Assembly: GCA_963792365.1 (NCBI GenBank)
Contig: CAWBVW010000004.1
Location: forward strand, 434,001-498,000
Direction of reading: 5' to 3'
Origin: JAOUGY01 sp963792365
Lineage (GTDB): Bacteria > Actinomycetota > Acidimicrobiia > Spongiisociales > ZC4RG35
DNA length: 64,000 nucleotides
The notes below the pieces were generated by a model. The model had not been told where the DNA came from. It did no database searches and saw only the letters and a program-made list of their open reading frames with translations. Positions 53,501 to 63,755 of this stretch are shown piece after piece; position 1 is the first letter of the stretch; the number at the start of each line of letters is the position of its first letter. Both the position numbers and the translations under genes were made by a program.

Positions 53501-56500
53501 TCGGCTCGATCCCCCTCGGTTCGATCCCCCTCGGGTCGATCGGCGACCTCACTGCGGCCCCGCTCGGGTCGATCGGCGATCTCGCAGCCGCTCCGCTGGG
53601 ATCCATCCCGCTCGGATCGATTCCGCTCGGCTCCATCCCGCTCGGTTCGATCACCCTGGACGCGGCCACCATTGCTGGCCTCCCACTCGGTTCGATCCCC
53701 CTCGGTTCGATCGACGTCGGTGGCGACTTCTGCGTCTTCCACGACGCGACGGCAACCGCCGGAGAGGCGTGCGCGGACCTCGGAATCGATCCGAACACGA
53801 CCACGGTGTCCGACTATCTGGCACTGCTCGAGAGAGAGTCCTTGGCCTCGACACCGCTCGGATCGATCCCCCTCGGCTCGATACCCCTCGGGTCGATCCC
53901 CCTGGGTTCCATCTCGATCGCCGGCATCCCGCTCGGCTCGATCCCCCTGGGTTCCGTCGACCTCGCAGCCAGCCCGCTCGGATCGATCCCCCTCGGGTCG
54001 ATTCCGCTCGGGGCGATCACGCTCACCGAGGTGTGCGCGGCATCCACCACGACCGGATGCGGTGCGGACACGACTCTCGCCGAGTGGGCAGCAGGGCTGC
54101 CGGCCGGCTCAGACGTGGCGTCGACCCCGCTCGGGTCCATTCCCATCGACAGCCTCCCCCTTGGGTCGATCCCCCTCGGCTCCATCGACCTTGCCTCCGT
54201 CGAGATCGCCGGGCTCCCGCTGGGCTCGATCCAGCTGGGTTCCATCGACCTCGCAACAAGTCCGCTCGGATCGATTCCGCTCGGATCGATCTCTGCGGTC
54301 GACACCCTGGTCGACTGCTCACTCGTCGACTGTGTCAATGGAACGCTTGACTTGGCGGCGGCGGTGGGAGCGGTGCGGGACGTGTCCACGTTGTCGGCAC
54401 TCGTCGCCGCCCTCGATCCCGGGGATCTCGAAGGGCTCACCCTGAGCGACGTGCTGGACCACCTGTCCCTGTCGCTCCTCGGCGAGATCCCCGGACTCGA
54501 CGGACTGACGCTCGGAGAGCTGCTCGTTCCGACCCTCGTTGCGGCCGATCTCCCCTGGGAGGAGTTCCCACTCGAAGTCGTCGAGGTTCGAGACGTCGCC
54601 TGCGGGTTCGAGCCGACGTCGCGTTCGTGCGCAACAGGGGCCGACGTCCTCGACGTCGCCGTGGGATTCGACGTGGTCGGCGACATCCCGCTCGCCTCGG
54701 CACCGGTGACGGTGTCGCTGCCGGCGTCGTTCTTCTACCTCCGCGGATCCGCAGAGCTCGAGTCGGAGGTCGCCGAGGCGGTCACCACGATCGCGCTCAC
54801 CGATCCGGTGGTCGACGGCGCGGATCTCATCTTCGATGTCGGCCCTCTCGAGCCAGGGACACACACGGTCAGCGTGGCCGCAATGCCAGGCTTCGACCTC
54901 GAGACGGTCTCCGTCTTGGTGATGGTGTCGGGATCGCTCGCGGAGACCAGCCCCATTGAAGTGGTCCAGCGGTTCGAGCCCAACGACGTCACCGGCGAGG
55001 TGATCGACGCCGACACCCTCTATGTCACGCATGTCGCCGACGCCTTCGACACCGACAGCTGGGTGATTCCTGCGCCGGGCCAGGGGAACCGTATCAGCGT
55101 GTACCTCTCGAATCTGGACGGTGACGTGGACACCTTCATGTACCGCCCGGACACGGCTCCCGTCTCGGGCTCGGGTACGGAGCGTTCGATCCCGCTCGGT
55201 GCCACGCCGGTCGAAGACGACGGTGTCGACGTCGGGAGTGGCGGCTCGCTCGATCCGGAGGTGCTCGCCGACACGCCACCAAACGAGAGCCTCGCTCTCA
55301 GCGATGCATCGACCAACCGCGGAACAGCCGACGAGAAACTCACCGTGGTCCAGTCGGATCCTGACGTGACCGAGTACACGATCGAGGTCAGCGGCTATAA
55401 CGGCGCCTCCTCCGCACGCCCGTACGTGCTCCGGGTTGCGTACGACGCCGAGACTCCGGTGAGCATCTGCACGCCGCGCTCCTACGGCGCGATCGCTCCG
55501 CGGCGGGGCGGTGACGATCCCGGCAGGCGTCGACACGCTCTTCCTCGTCAACGGCGATCGCATGCAGGCGATCCATGGAGACGCCTCAGCGGTGGATACC
55601 GCCCTGGCAGCGGTCGCCGGTTTCAGCGGCACCAACGGAGTGATCGTGAACGGTGCCGTGGTCGACATCGCCGACATAGTCGGCGTACCCGCCGCGTTCA
55701 CAGCCTGGGACGCCAACCCGTGCGATCCGGGAACCGCCAACGAGGTGGTGGGTCTGATCAGCGCCTTCGTCCAGGACGTCGCCGCCTCCAACCCGAGCCT
55801 CCGCCACGTGACGGTGATCGGCTCCGACGAGATGGTGCCGTTCCACCGGGCGCAGGACACGACGGTCGTCGCCAACGAGAACACCTACACCGATGGCTTC
55901 GCCGACAACGCACTGTTCGGGGCCCTGTCGACCAGCCACTACCTCTCGGATGCTCCCTACGGCGACCTCGACCCGGTGCCATGGCTGGACCGGTTTGCCT
56001 ACGTGCCCGAGCTGTCGGTGGGGCGCCTCGTCGAGACCCCCGACCAGATCGCCGCCGCCCTCCAGGCGTTCATCGACAACCAGGGTGTCCTGGACCCCGG
56101 GTCGGCAGCTACCGCCGGATACGACTTCCTGTCCGACGGGTCGTCCGAGGTGGACAGCGCGCTGGCAGGGTTCCTTCCAACCACCGACACGCTTATCAAC
56201 GAGACATGGACCCGGACCGATCTGTCCAACCAGTTCGCCGCGGGCTCCGACGTCCTCTCGCCCAACGCCCACTACGACCACTACCGAGCGCTCCCCGCGA
56301 TCGGGAACCTCACCGGCTCGGAAGCCGACCTGTTCACGGTCGACGACCTGAGCGGGCTCGAGCTCGCCAACCGGATCATCTTCACCATGGGCTGCCATGG
56401 TGGACTCAACGTGGATGCGACCGCAGGGGGTGTCGTGGTCGGCGAGGACTGGGCCGAGGTATACGGCGGACTGCGTGCCGTCTACATCGGCAACACGGGC

Positions 56501-59482
56501 TACGGATATGGCGACTCGGTCACCGTGGCTCTCACCGAGCAGGTGATGGTCAATCTCGCCGAGCGTCTCGACGGCCGATACACGATCGGTCAGGCGCTAT
56601 CCGACGCCAAGCAGGAGCAGTTCGGGAAGGCAGGCCTCTACGGCGTCTACGACCTGAAGGCCATCGAAGAGGCCACTCTCTACGGCCTCCCCTTCTGGCG
56701 GATCGACGGACCCGGCACCTCGACCGTTCCTGCGTCGGAAACCGGACTGATCTCGGTTGATCCCGCGACCGGCCTGGACGCGGCACCCTTCTCGATCGAT
56801 CCCGCCTTCCAGACGTTGACAACTCCCGACGGGACCTATGTGAGCTCGGACGAGGGCACGCAGTTCATGCATTGGCGGCCGATCCAACCATTGACCGGCG
56901 TCGAGGTTGGCGTGGACGGTCGGGTCGCCACCGGCACACTTCTCACCGGGCTCGTCAGCGAGGACTCCTCCGTGGCCGATGCTGCGTTCGCCCGCCCATC
57001 GACCACCGACGAGGCTGGACGCGAACCGGAGATCGAGACGGACGGGGTCATCTTCCCGACGACCTTCGCAACTGTCGCCACGTTCGGGCAGGTGAACGCC
57101 GGTCCCGACGGTCCACCTGTGGTCCGACGGCAGCGTGTGAATCTGATCGCCGGCCAGTACTTCGACCAGGGACCGACGGCCATTCAGCGGCTGTTCACGA
57201 CCATGCAGGGCGTGGTGTTCTACCTCGACGACGACGCACTGGCCGACGCCGACTTCACGCCGCCGGCGATCGACCTCGTCGAGGGTGATGCGGCAGGCGA
57301 CCAGGCGGTGTTCCGGATCCGGACCTCCGACGCCCAGTCCGGGGTCGCCAGGGTCGTCGTGCTGTACGTTTCCGGGGTCAACGGCGGTTCCGCGGTCTGG
57401 ACGCCGGTCGACCTGTCCTTGAATGCTGCCGGTGACACCTGGGTCGGTGGCGGGCCGATCGGTGCCGGAGTGAGTGCTCCGCTCCCCTTCATCGTGCAGG
57501 TCGTCAATGGCGACGGCTTCGTCGGAGTCAGCACCTTCAAGCAGGGCGCGCACCAGGCGGACACCGCCCCGGCCGTGTTCCCACCGGACGCGGTCGACGA
57601 CGTTGCGACAACCGATGCAGGTGTGGCGGTGGACATCGCCGTGCTCGGAAACGACAGCGATCCCGACGGAGATCTCGACCCGACCTCGCTGGAGGTGGTC
57701 ACCGACCCGACAAACGGAACCGCCGAGGTGCTCGGCGCCGGCATTCGGTACACACCGGTGGTGGGGTTCTCAGGCACGGACCAGTTCACCTACCGGGTGT
57801 GCGACATGAGCGGGCTCTGCGACGTGGCGACGGTCGACGTGACCGTCGTCCGGCTCGTCGGCCCGCCCGAAGCCGCCGACGACGAGGCCACGGGCTTCGC
57901 CGGGGTTCCGATCGAGATCGACGTGCTCGCCAACGACAGCGATCCCGACGGAGATCTCGATCCGGCATCATTGGTGGTCGCCAGCGCACCGTCCAACGGA
58001 ACCGCCGAAGTGATCGGTGAGTCCGTCACCTACACGGCCGACGCGGGATTCGTGGGCGCCGACAGCTTCACCTATACCGTCTGTGATCTCACCGGATTGT
58101 GCGACGAGGCCACGGTGACCGTCACGGTGCTCGCAGAGCCCTCGCCACCGGACGCGGTAGACGACAGCGCCACCGTGACGGCCGGCATCGAGTCGGTGAT
58201 CGACGTGCTTTCCAACGACAGCGACCCGGATGGGGATCTCGACCCGACCTCGCTGACCGTCGTCGGGGCGCCATCGAACGGAGTCGCCGATCCCGTCGCC
58301 GGAACCATCGCGTACACGCCATCTGCAGGTTTCACGGGACACGACACGCTGGCGTACGAGGTCTGCGACCTTGCGGGGTTGTGCGACACTGCAGTCGTCG
58401 ACATCTCGGTGGCCCCCGAGGCAACGGCGCCCGACGCAGTCGACGACCACGGGTACGCCGTGACCGGCGACCCGATCACGGTCTTCGTGCTCGACAATGA
58501 CGTCGACGCCGATGCCGACCTCGATCCGACGTCGCTGAGCATCAGAACGCAGCCTTCCAGCGGATCTGCGGAAGTGGTCACCGGAGACGAAGGACCGGTG
58601 GTGGCATTCACTCCCGGAGCGCCAGGTCAAACGCAGTTCGTCTACACCGTGTGCGACACGAGTGACGCATGCGACTCCGCCGTGGTGACGGTCGACGTCG
58701 GCATCGAACAATGCACCATTGTCGGTACCGATGGCAACGACGTGCTCTTGGGCACCCGACGGGCAGATGTCATCTGCGGACTGGCCGGGAACGACGTGAT
58801 CTATGGCCTCCGCGGCAACGACGTCATCGTGAGTGGCCCGGGCAACGACATCGTGTTCGCCGGCGACGGCGACGACGTGGTCCACACGGGACACGGCGAC
58901 GACACCGCCGACGGTCAGAACGGCGACGACCAGGTGCTGGGTGGAGCGGGCGCCGACAGCGTCCATGGAGGCAATGGTGCTGACCTCCTCCTGGGCAACT
59001 CCGGAGCTGATCTGCTCACCGGAGGCAACGACGGCGACCTCCTGCTCCCGGGCACCGGGGCTGACGCCGCATACGGAGACGGCGGAGCCGACGTCATCAG
59101 AGGAGACCTCGGCGGCTCCAAGCTCATCGGCGGCGGGAGCGGCGCCGACCTCGTGATCGGTGGCGACGAGATCGACGTCATCTCTGGTGGATTTGGACCG
59201 GATCGAATCGAGACGAGAGGTGGCTCCGACCTGGTGTTCGCCGGCCCAGCGAACGACTACGTCGACTCGGGCCCGGGTTCGGACCTGGTCTTCGGCGGCA
59301 GCGGGAACGACGCTCTGCTCGGCGGTCCAGGGGCCGACGCCCTCTGGGGCGAATGGGGCGACGACACCCTTGCCGGAGCTGAAGGCAACGACCTCCTCTT
59401 CGGTGGCTCAGGCACCGACATCGCCGACGGAGGTGGCGGCGACAACACCTGCGAAGCCGAAACGATCGTGAACTGCAACTGA
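50537..59482 (+). CDS. Giant secreted multidomain protein (beta-helix, Calx-beta, PLGSI repeats, C25-like, RTX), frame interrupted
   Basis: About 2980 residues if the frame is restored. ATG 50537 follows GGGAGAG; a signal peptide ends PAAAA. Then: parallel beta-helix (~50640-51740), Calx-beta domain (~51770-52095), Big/cadherin-like domain (~52096-52370), a CBM9/DOMON-like sandwich (~52390-52850), about 30 PLGSI-type pentapeptides (~53049-54295), a C25-peptidase-like domain (~55510-56730, with VGRLVETPDQI and MGCHGGLN), four cadherin-like repeats (NDSDPDGDLDP; ~57590-58710) and RTX Ca-binding repeats (~58720-59470). The frame changes near 50818, 51065, 51103, 51242 and 55505, always with good protein on both sides. 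No cell-wall anchor is visible. Sequencing error or real decay cannot be separated here. Confidence 0.75.
53049..54295 (+). repeat. PLGSI pentapeptide repeat region
   Basis: About 30 exact PLGSI units plus variants (PLGSV, PLGAI, QLGSI, ATGSV), in runs of up to seven, broken by 10-60-residue linkers such as GDLTAA and EIAGL. The five-residue period with Leu in the centre resembles pentapeptide-repeat beta-helices (AxLxx), with Pro where Asp/Asn is usual. Codons differ between units (CTGGGCTCT, CTCGGATCG, CTCGGTTCG), so the array is old and held by selection rather than freshly duplicated. Confidence 0.85.
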
Positions 59483-59723
59483 CCGCGCAGCACCGCGCCG
59501 AAACGGGTCGGTCGCACACGATGGTTGCGCAGCCAACCCGCGAGACCAGCGCAGACGTGTCGGACGCCGGCGCGGGTCGCGCGGCCCACAGCCAACAGCC
59601 GGGCAACTCCAGCCATGTCCGTTGGTTGTCTGCCGTCGGCCGCTGGCGACCACTCCAGCGGCGACTCGGCTCACACCGTGCCGCTGGGACACACCGCCCA
59701 CAGGACCACCGCAACTTTTCGCG

Positions 59724-60296
59724 TCAGTCGAGAACGCGAATCTGGAGTCGGCCGTCGACGATCTGAGCCACGTAGCCAGAGGAACGGCCTTCGCGTAGGA
59801 ATCTGAGGGCGATGATCCGATCGCTCTGCTCTTCGATGGAGAGGCGATAGCCCTCCTCGGGAATCGCCGAGACCAGGGTGAGAGCTCCATCGTCGAGGCG
59901 AACCGTCACCGAGCCGCCCCTGAAGGTCCGCGTTTCCACATCGTCGGATGGAGGAGCGGGGTCCGCTGCCGGTGCGATCGACGTAGTGGTCGTGGTTTCG
60001 ACCGTGGTTCCGGGCGTGGCCACGATCGCCGGTCGGGTGGTCGTGGAGGTGTCCGACACCGTGCTCACAGTCGTGCTCTCGGTCGGCTCGCTCGGAGCTG
60101 GGCGAGCGCCGGCTTCGACCGGAAGGGCGGCAACGGTGGTTGTGGACGTCGCCCGGCGCAGCGTGGCGAGTGACACGACGTCGGGCCGGTCTGTGACCTG
60201 GGCGCGCACGGCGGCAACCGCAGCCGTCGAGGCGGCGACGGACAGAATCGTTGCTGCAATCCAGGCGATGACGCCAATTCTTCGACTCACGAACAC
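59724..60296 (-). CDS. Single-pass membrane protein with Thr-rich linker
   Basis: 190 residues from GTG 60296. An N-terminal helix (IGVIAWIAATILSVAASTAAVAA) anchors it; a Thr/Ser/Pro-rich linker of about 75 residues (STTTVAALPVEAG, STTTRPAIV) follows; and a C-terminal beta-rich domain of ~65 residues (VETRTFRGGSVTVRLDDGA, then GYRLSIEEQSDRIIALRFL) ends it. No family recognised. It is divergent from the two-component genes at 60398, so it may be their target or partner. Confidence 0.7.
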   Translation of the reverse strand: MFVSRRIGVIAWIAATILSVAASTAAVAAVRAQVTDRPDVVSLATLRRATSTTTVAALPVEAGARPAPSEPTESTTVSTVSDTSTTTRPAIVATPGTTVETTTTTSIAPAADPAPPSDDVETRTFRGGSVTVRLDDGALTLVSAIPEEGYRLSIEEQSDRIIALRFLREGRSSGYVAQIVDGRLQIRVLD

Positions 60297-60397
60297 GATT
60301 GTCCCGGGGTATTCGATAAAGGTTCGCTAACCAACGCTCAACGACCCGAGGCCGACGAAGTCGCCGTAAGGGTCGCGTACGTAGTTTGATACCACTC

Positions 60398-61081
60398 ATG
60401 GTGGCCGTACTCGTCATCGAAGACGACATCCGAATCAGATCCTCGATCGCCGAGCGCCTCGCGGAACGAGGGCACGACGTTGAGACCAGCGATCGCGCAA
60501 TGCCGGGTGTGGAGCAGGCGCTCACCGGCCGATTCGATGTCGTGGTGCTGGATCTCGGCCTGCCCGACATCGACGGGGCGGACGCCCTTCGCATGATCCG
60601 ATCCGTCAGTAGCGTGCCGGTGGTGGTCGCCACCGCCCGGGACGACGAGGCGGAGGTGATTCGCCTGCTCGACGCCGGAGCAGACGACTACGTCATCAAG
60701 CCGTACTCGGCCGACCATCTCGAGGCTCGTATCCGTGCCGTGTTGCGCCGTGCGACACCGAGCGGAGACACGCCGACGGTCACCGTCGGCGGGCTCGTCA
60801 TCGACCCCGACGCCCACCACGCCACCCTCGACGGACAACCTCTCGATCTGACGGCCAAGGAGTTCGAACTGCTCGGCTACCTGGCCGAGCGTGCGGGAAA
60901 GGTCATCTCGAAGCGGGAGCTGCTGGCCGAGGTGTGGCGCCAGCCGTACGGGGGTGCCGACAAGACGGTTGATGTCCATCTCTCGTGGCTCCGTCGCAAG
61001 CTCGGAGAGACCGCCGCGGAGCCGAAGTACATCCACACCAAGCGGGGCGTCGGAGTGAAGCTGATAGACCCGCAGGCATGA
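60398..61081 (+). CDS. OmpR/PhoB-family response regulator
   Basis: 227 residues from ATG 60398. Receiver domain with EDD pocket, phospho-acceptor Asp52 (LDLGLPDIDG), Thr (VVATARDD) and Lys (YVIKPYSADHL). The C-terminal winged helix has LTAKEFELLGYLAERAGKVIS and VDVHLSWLRRKLGE. It overlaps the kinase start as ATGA. The 100-base gap to the divergent 60296 gene probably holds its promoter. Confidence 0.92.
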   Translation: MVAVLVIEDDIRIRSSIAERLAERGHDVETSDRAMPGVEQALTGRFDVVVLDLGLPDIDGADALRMIRSVSSVPVVVATARDDEAEVIRLLDAGADDYVIKPYSADHLEARIRAVLRRATPSGDTPTVTVGGLVIDPDAHHATLDGQPLDLTAKEFELLGYLAERAGKVISKRELLAEVWRQPYGGADKTVDVHLSWLRRKLGETAAEPKYIHTKRGVGVKLIDPQA

Positions 61082-62364
61082 GACGCCAGATGGTGGTCGT
61101 CTCGGCTGCCGTGACATCGATGGTGGCGATCGCGTTCCTGGTCCCGCTGTTCGTGCTGGTCTCGGATCTTGCCTACGACCGGGCTGTGAATCGCGCCGAA
61201 CGCGACGCCGAAGCCGTGGCGCGGGTTCTGGCGGTACTCGTTCCCAGGGTCGGGATAGACGAAGCCGTCTCGGACTTCGCCGATGAGCTCTCGACCGCAG
61301 GGCTGTCCGTGCTCGTCGGCGATGAGACGGCGTTGGGGCCCGAGCCAGGCCCGGAGGAGGATTGGACCTTGGCGCTCGGCGGCACGGCGTTCCGCGACGA
61401 CGTCCTCGGCGGGGTCGCCATCTATGTACCGGTCCCTCGCACCGAGGGCCCCGGCGTCGTCGTCCGTGCCTTCGCAACAGACGACATCCTCAACGACGGC
61501 GTCACCCGATCGTGGATCACGCTTGGAGGTCTCGGCTTGTTGCTGACCGTGATTGCCGTGTTCTTCGCCGACAGAATGGGGCGGTCGGTGGTGCGCCCCG
61601 TGCGGTCGCTCTCGGCGTCGACCGCCTTGCTCGGCGAGGGAGACCTGACGGCGCGAGTCACCCCGGAAGGTCCGGAGGAGCTTCGGGAGGTTGGGATTCA
61701 GTTCAACAGATTGGCGGAACGGATCACGATGCTGTTGCAGCGCGAACGTGAGCAGGCTGCGGACATGTCGCACCGTCTCCGCACTCCTCTCACGTCTGTG
61801 CGTCTGGACATCGAAGCGCTCCCCGACGACGAGCAGAAGGAGCACCTGCTGGACGACCTGGCCGAGCTCGAGCGAACGGTCACCTTCGTCATCGAAGAGG
61901 CGCGTCGTCCGATCCGAACACAGACCGCGGTGAGCGACCTGAGCGCCTTGGTGAGTGACAGAATCCTGTTCTGGCGCCCGCTCGCCGAAGACCAGGGTCG
62001 AGCCGTCACCACGCGAATTCACGAGTTTCCGCTGATGGTCCGGTTCGCTCCGGAAGACGGCGAGGCCATGCTCGACGCTGTTCTCGGAAACGTGTTCGCG
62101 CACACCGACGAAGGTGTCAGCTTCGAGCTGGCCCTTGCACGCCTTGCCGACACTGCCATCCTTCGGATCGAGGATGCGGGCGAGGGATTTCCGGATGCGG
62201 GGGTCGTCGAACGAGGAAGGTCGCACGGGTCGTCCACCGGCCTTGGGCTCGACATCGTGCGCCGAACCGTCGAGAGCGCCGGTGGTTCCATCGTGGCGTC
62301 GAGAAGTGAGAGACTCGGGGGGGCCAAGGTGGAAATACGCATCCCGGTCGCGGACGGAGCGTGA
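61078..62364 (+). CDS. Sensor histidine kinase with atypical H-box
   Basis: 428 residues. Two membrane helices (~12-30 and ~148-165) flank a small outer domain; a HAMP segment (VVRPVRSLSASTALLGEGDL) follows. The acceptor is His232 in ADMSHRLRTPLTSVRLD, where Arg replaces the usual Glu after His. The Glu normally helps activate His, so phosphatase or kinase balance may be altered. N box (AVLGNVFAHTDEG) and G boxes (EDAGEGFPD, STGLGLDIVRRTVES) are present. Partner of the upstream regulator. Confidence 0.88.
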   Translation: MRRQMVVVSAAVTSMVAIAFLVPLFVLVSDLAYDRAVNRAERDAEAVARVLAVLVPRVGIDEAVSDFADELSTAGLSVLVGDETALGPEPGPEEDWTLALGGTAFRDDVLGGVAIYVPVPRTEGPGVVVRAFATDDILNDGVTRSWITLGGLGLLLTVIAVFFADRMGRSVVRPVRSLSASTALLGEGDLTARVTPEGPEELREVGIQFNRLAERITMLLQREREQAADMSHRLRTPLTSVRLDIEALPDDEQKEHLLDDLAELERTVTFVIEEARRPIRTQTAVSDLSALVSDRILFWRPLAEDQGRAVTTRIHEFPLMVRFAPEDGEAMLDAVLGNVFAHTDEGVSFELALARLADTAILRIEDAGEGFPDAGVVERGRSHGSSTGLGLDIVRRTVESAGGSIVASRSERLGGAKVEIRIPVADGA

Positions 62365-62383
62365 TCGCACTGGATCACGCTCC
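62356..62383 (+). terminator. Hairpin overlapping the kinase stop codon
   Basis: GGAGCGTGATC-GCACTG-GATCACGCTCC, a perfect 11-bp stem that includes the TGA stop. Likely first of two terminators at this convergent junction. Confidence 0.6.
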
Positions 62384-62409
62384 ATCTTCGACCCACTGAC
62401 TCCCGAGCA

Positions 62410-62452
62410 GCAGGGTGGGCGACATCTGTGTCCCCCGTGTCACCCACCCTGC
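62410..62452. terminator. Second convergent hairpin
   Basis: GCAGGGTGGGCGACA pairs with TGTCACCCACCCTGC with one mismatch over 15 bp and a 13-base loop. It stands between the kinase gene and the convergent secreted-protein gene and probably serves both. Confidence 0.6.
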
Positions 62453-62509
62453 CGGGGCATATGCTCAGGAGCCTGTGGGAGGCCTTGGTGTTGTCGGTCT
62501 GCTGACGAC

Positions 62510-63664
62510 TTAGGGCCGACGCTCCGACCGTCCGTCGTCTCCGGTCGAGCGACCGTTCGAACCTGGACGGTCTCCGTCACGGTTGCGGTTGGTGCGATCA
62601 GTGTCGCGATCGCCATCTCGCTGACGGGCTTCCTCGCGATCCTTCGAGCCGTCCCGATCGACGGGATCTCTGTCATCCCTCACATCGTCGATCGTTGGGC
62701 GCCCGGGCTGCTCACCGCGATCGAGTTCGTCCTCGTCGGAGGCGTCATCGGCAGTGGTGTCCTCGACCGGCACTTCCACCGCCTGCGACGGTGTGACGAG
62801 GATCGTCCTGACGGACGCAACGGGCTCGTCGCCGAGCGCTCCATGCACGAGGATCAAGAGTCCGGCCCACTGGTCGCCCATGGAAAATCGCACGCCGGCG
62901 CGTCCGGCGAAGCGGGTGATCCCCGTTTCGCTCTCTTCGCCGCCGTCATCGCCGGCCACTTCCTCATTCTCAGCCGCGTCTTCGGACTCTTCGGCCGCGT
63001 CCTCGGACTCTTCGGCCGCGTCCTCGGACTCTTCGGCCGCGTCCTCGGACTCTTCGGCCGCGTCCTCGGACCCTTCGTCGGATTCGGATGTGTCTTGTTC
63101 GGACACGGAGTCGGAGGTGGCGGTTTCGGAGGTGACAGATGCATCAACCAGGGTCTCGGCGCCACTCTCCTCCTCGGTTGCCTGGCCCTCGGTGTCATCG
63201 CCCGATTCGTCGACAACCTCTTCTGTTGCCTCGTCGGACGATTCGTCCTCGGACTTCTCATCCTTGGATGCGCCTTGGTCCCGAGTTGTGGTCGATCCGT
63301 CTCGGATCTCGTAGGTGGCGCCCTCCGGCAGCGTCGAGTCGTCGACGACCACCGAAGACACGACGGGAACCCCATCGGCGTCCAGTGCGATGTCGTAGCT
63401 GACCGTTGTGACGACGCCGGTGTCGAACACATCGCCGCTCCATGTGTGCGTACCCACGGCGCCGTCCAGCGCCCCTCGATAGACGTGATCGATCTGTACC
63501 GATGGCCGGCTGGTGATCCTGTGATCCCGCCTGGATTCGGCCCGTGTCGACACGCCGCGCTCGGTGTTGCCGGACGACGCGTAGACCGCCGTCGCCGGAA
63601 GCAGCATCAGTGCCGCAAGAGCGCCGGCGAGCAGCCTGCTTCTTCGAAGTCGACTCGTTTGCAT
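62510..63664 (-). CDS. Secreted acidic protein with SEDAAEE repeats
   Basis: 384 residues from ATG 63664 (GAGGGGA at good spacing; ATG 63673 too close). Signal peptide LLAGALAALMLLPATAVYA. A beta-like domain (~45-125; SVQIDHVYRGALDGAVGTHTW) leads into a very acidic disordered stretch with about five ESEDAAE units, a short hydrophobic region (GDQWAGLLILVHGALGDEPV), and a highly charged, Arg/Asp-rich tail (RDGDRDTDRTNRNRDGDRP). No family recognised. It is convergent with the two-component pair; the mixed acidic/basic composition suggests Ca2+ or polymer binding. Confidence 0.75.
   Translation of the reverse strand: MQTSRLRRSRLLAGALAALMLLPATAVYASSGNTERGVSTRAESRRDHRITSRPSVQIDHVYRGALDGAVGTHTWSGDVFDTGVVTTVSYDIALDADGVPVVSSVVVDDSTLPEGATYEIRDGSTTTRDQGASKDEKSEDESSDEATEEVVDESGDDTEGQATEEESGAETLVDASVTSETATSDSVSEQDTSESDEGSEDAAEESEDAAEESEDAAEESEDAAEESEDAAENEEVAGDDGGEESETGITRFAGRAGVRFSMGDQWAGLLILVHGALGDEPVASVRTILVTPSQAVEVPVEDTTADDASDEDELDRGEQPGRPTIDDVRDDRDPVDRDGSKDREEARQRDGDRDTDRTNRNRDGDRPGSNGRSTGDDGRSERRP
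62984..63067 (-). repeat. Four perfect 21-base tandem repeats (SEDAAEE coding)
   Basis: Copies begin at 62984, 63005, 63026 and 63047, each GGACTCTTCGGCCGCGTCCTC on the plus strand, with partial copies on both sides. Perfect identity indicates recent expansion, so copy number may vary. Confidence 0.85.
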
Positions 63665-63755
63665 GTTGAACATTCCCCTCGTCCCGGTGAATGCACAACG
63701 TATCGGTCGGCGTCCTAAGCGGGCGCTAACCCGATCCCAACGGTTGGGAAGGTCT

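Noticed and set aside
62114..63718. Long plus-strand open frame opposite the acidic secreted protein
   Set aside because: It is antisense to a protein with a clear signal peptide and repeats, and its own translation is repetitive, low-complexity (FGRVLGL) and without support.
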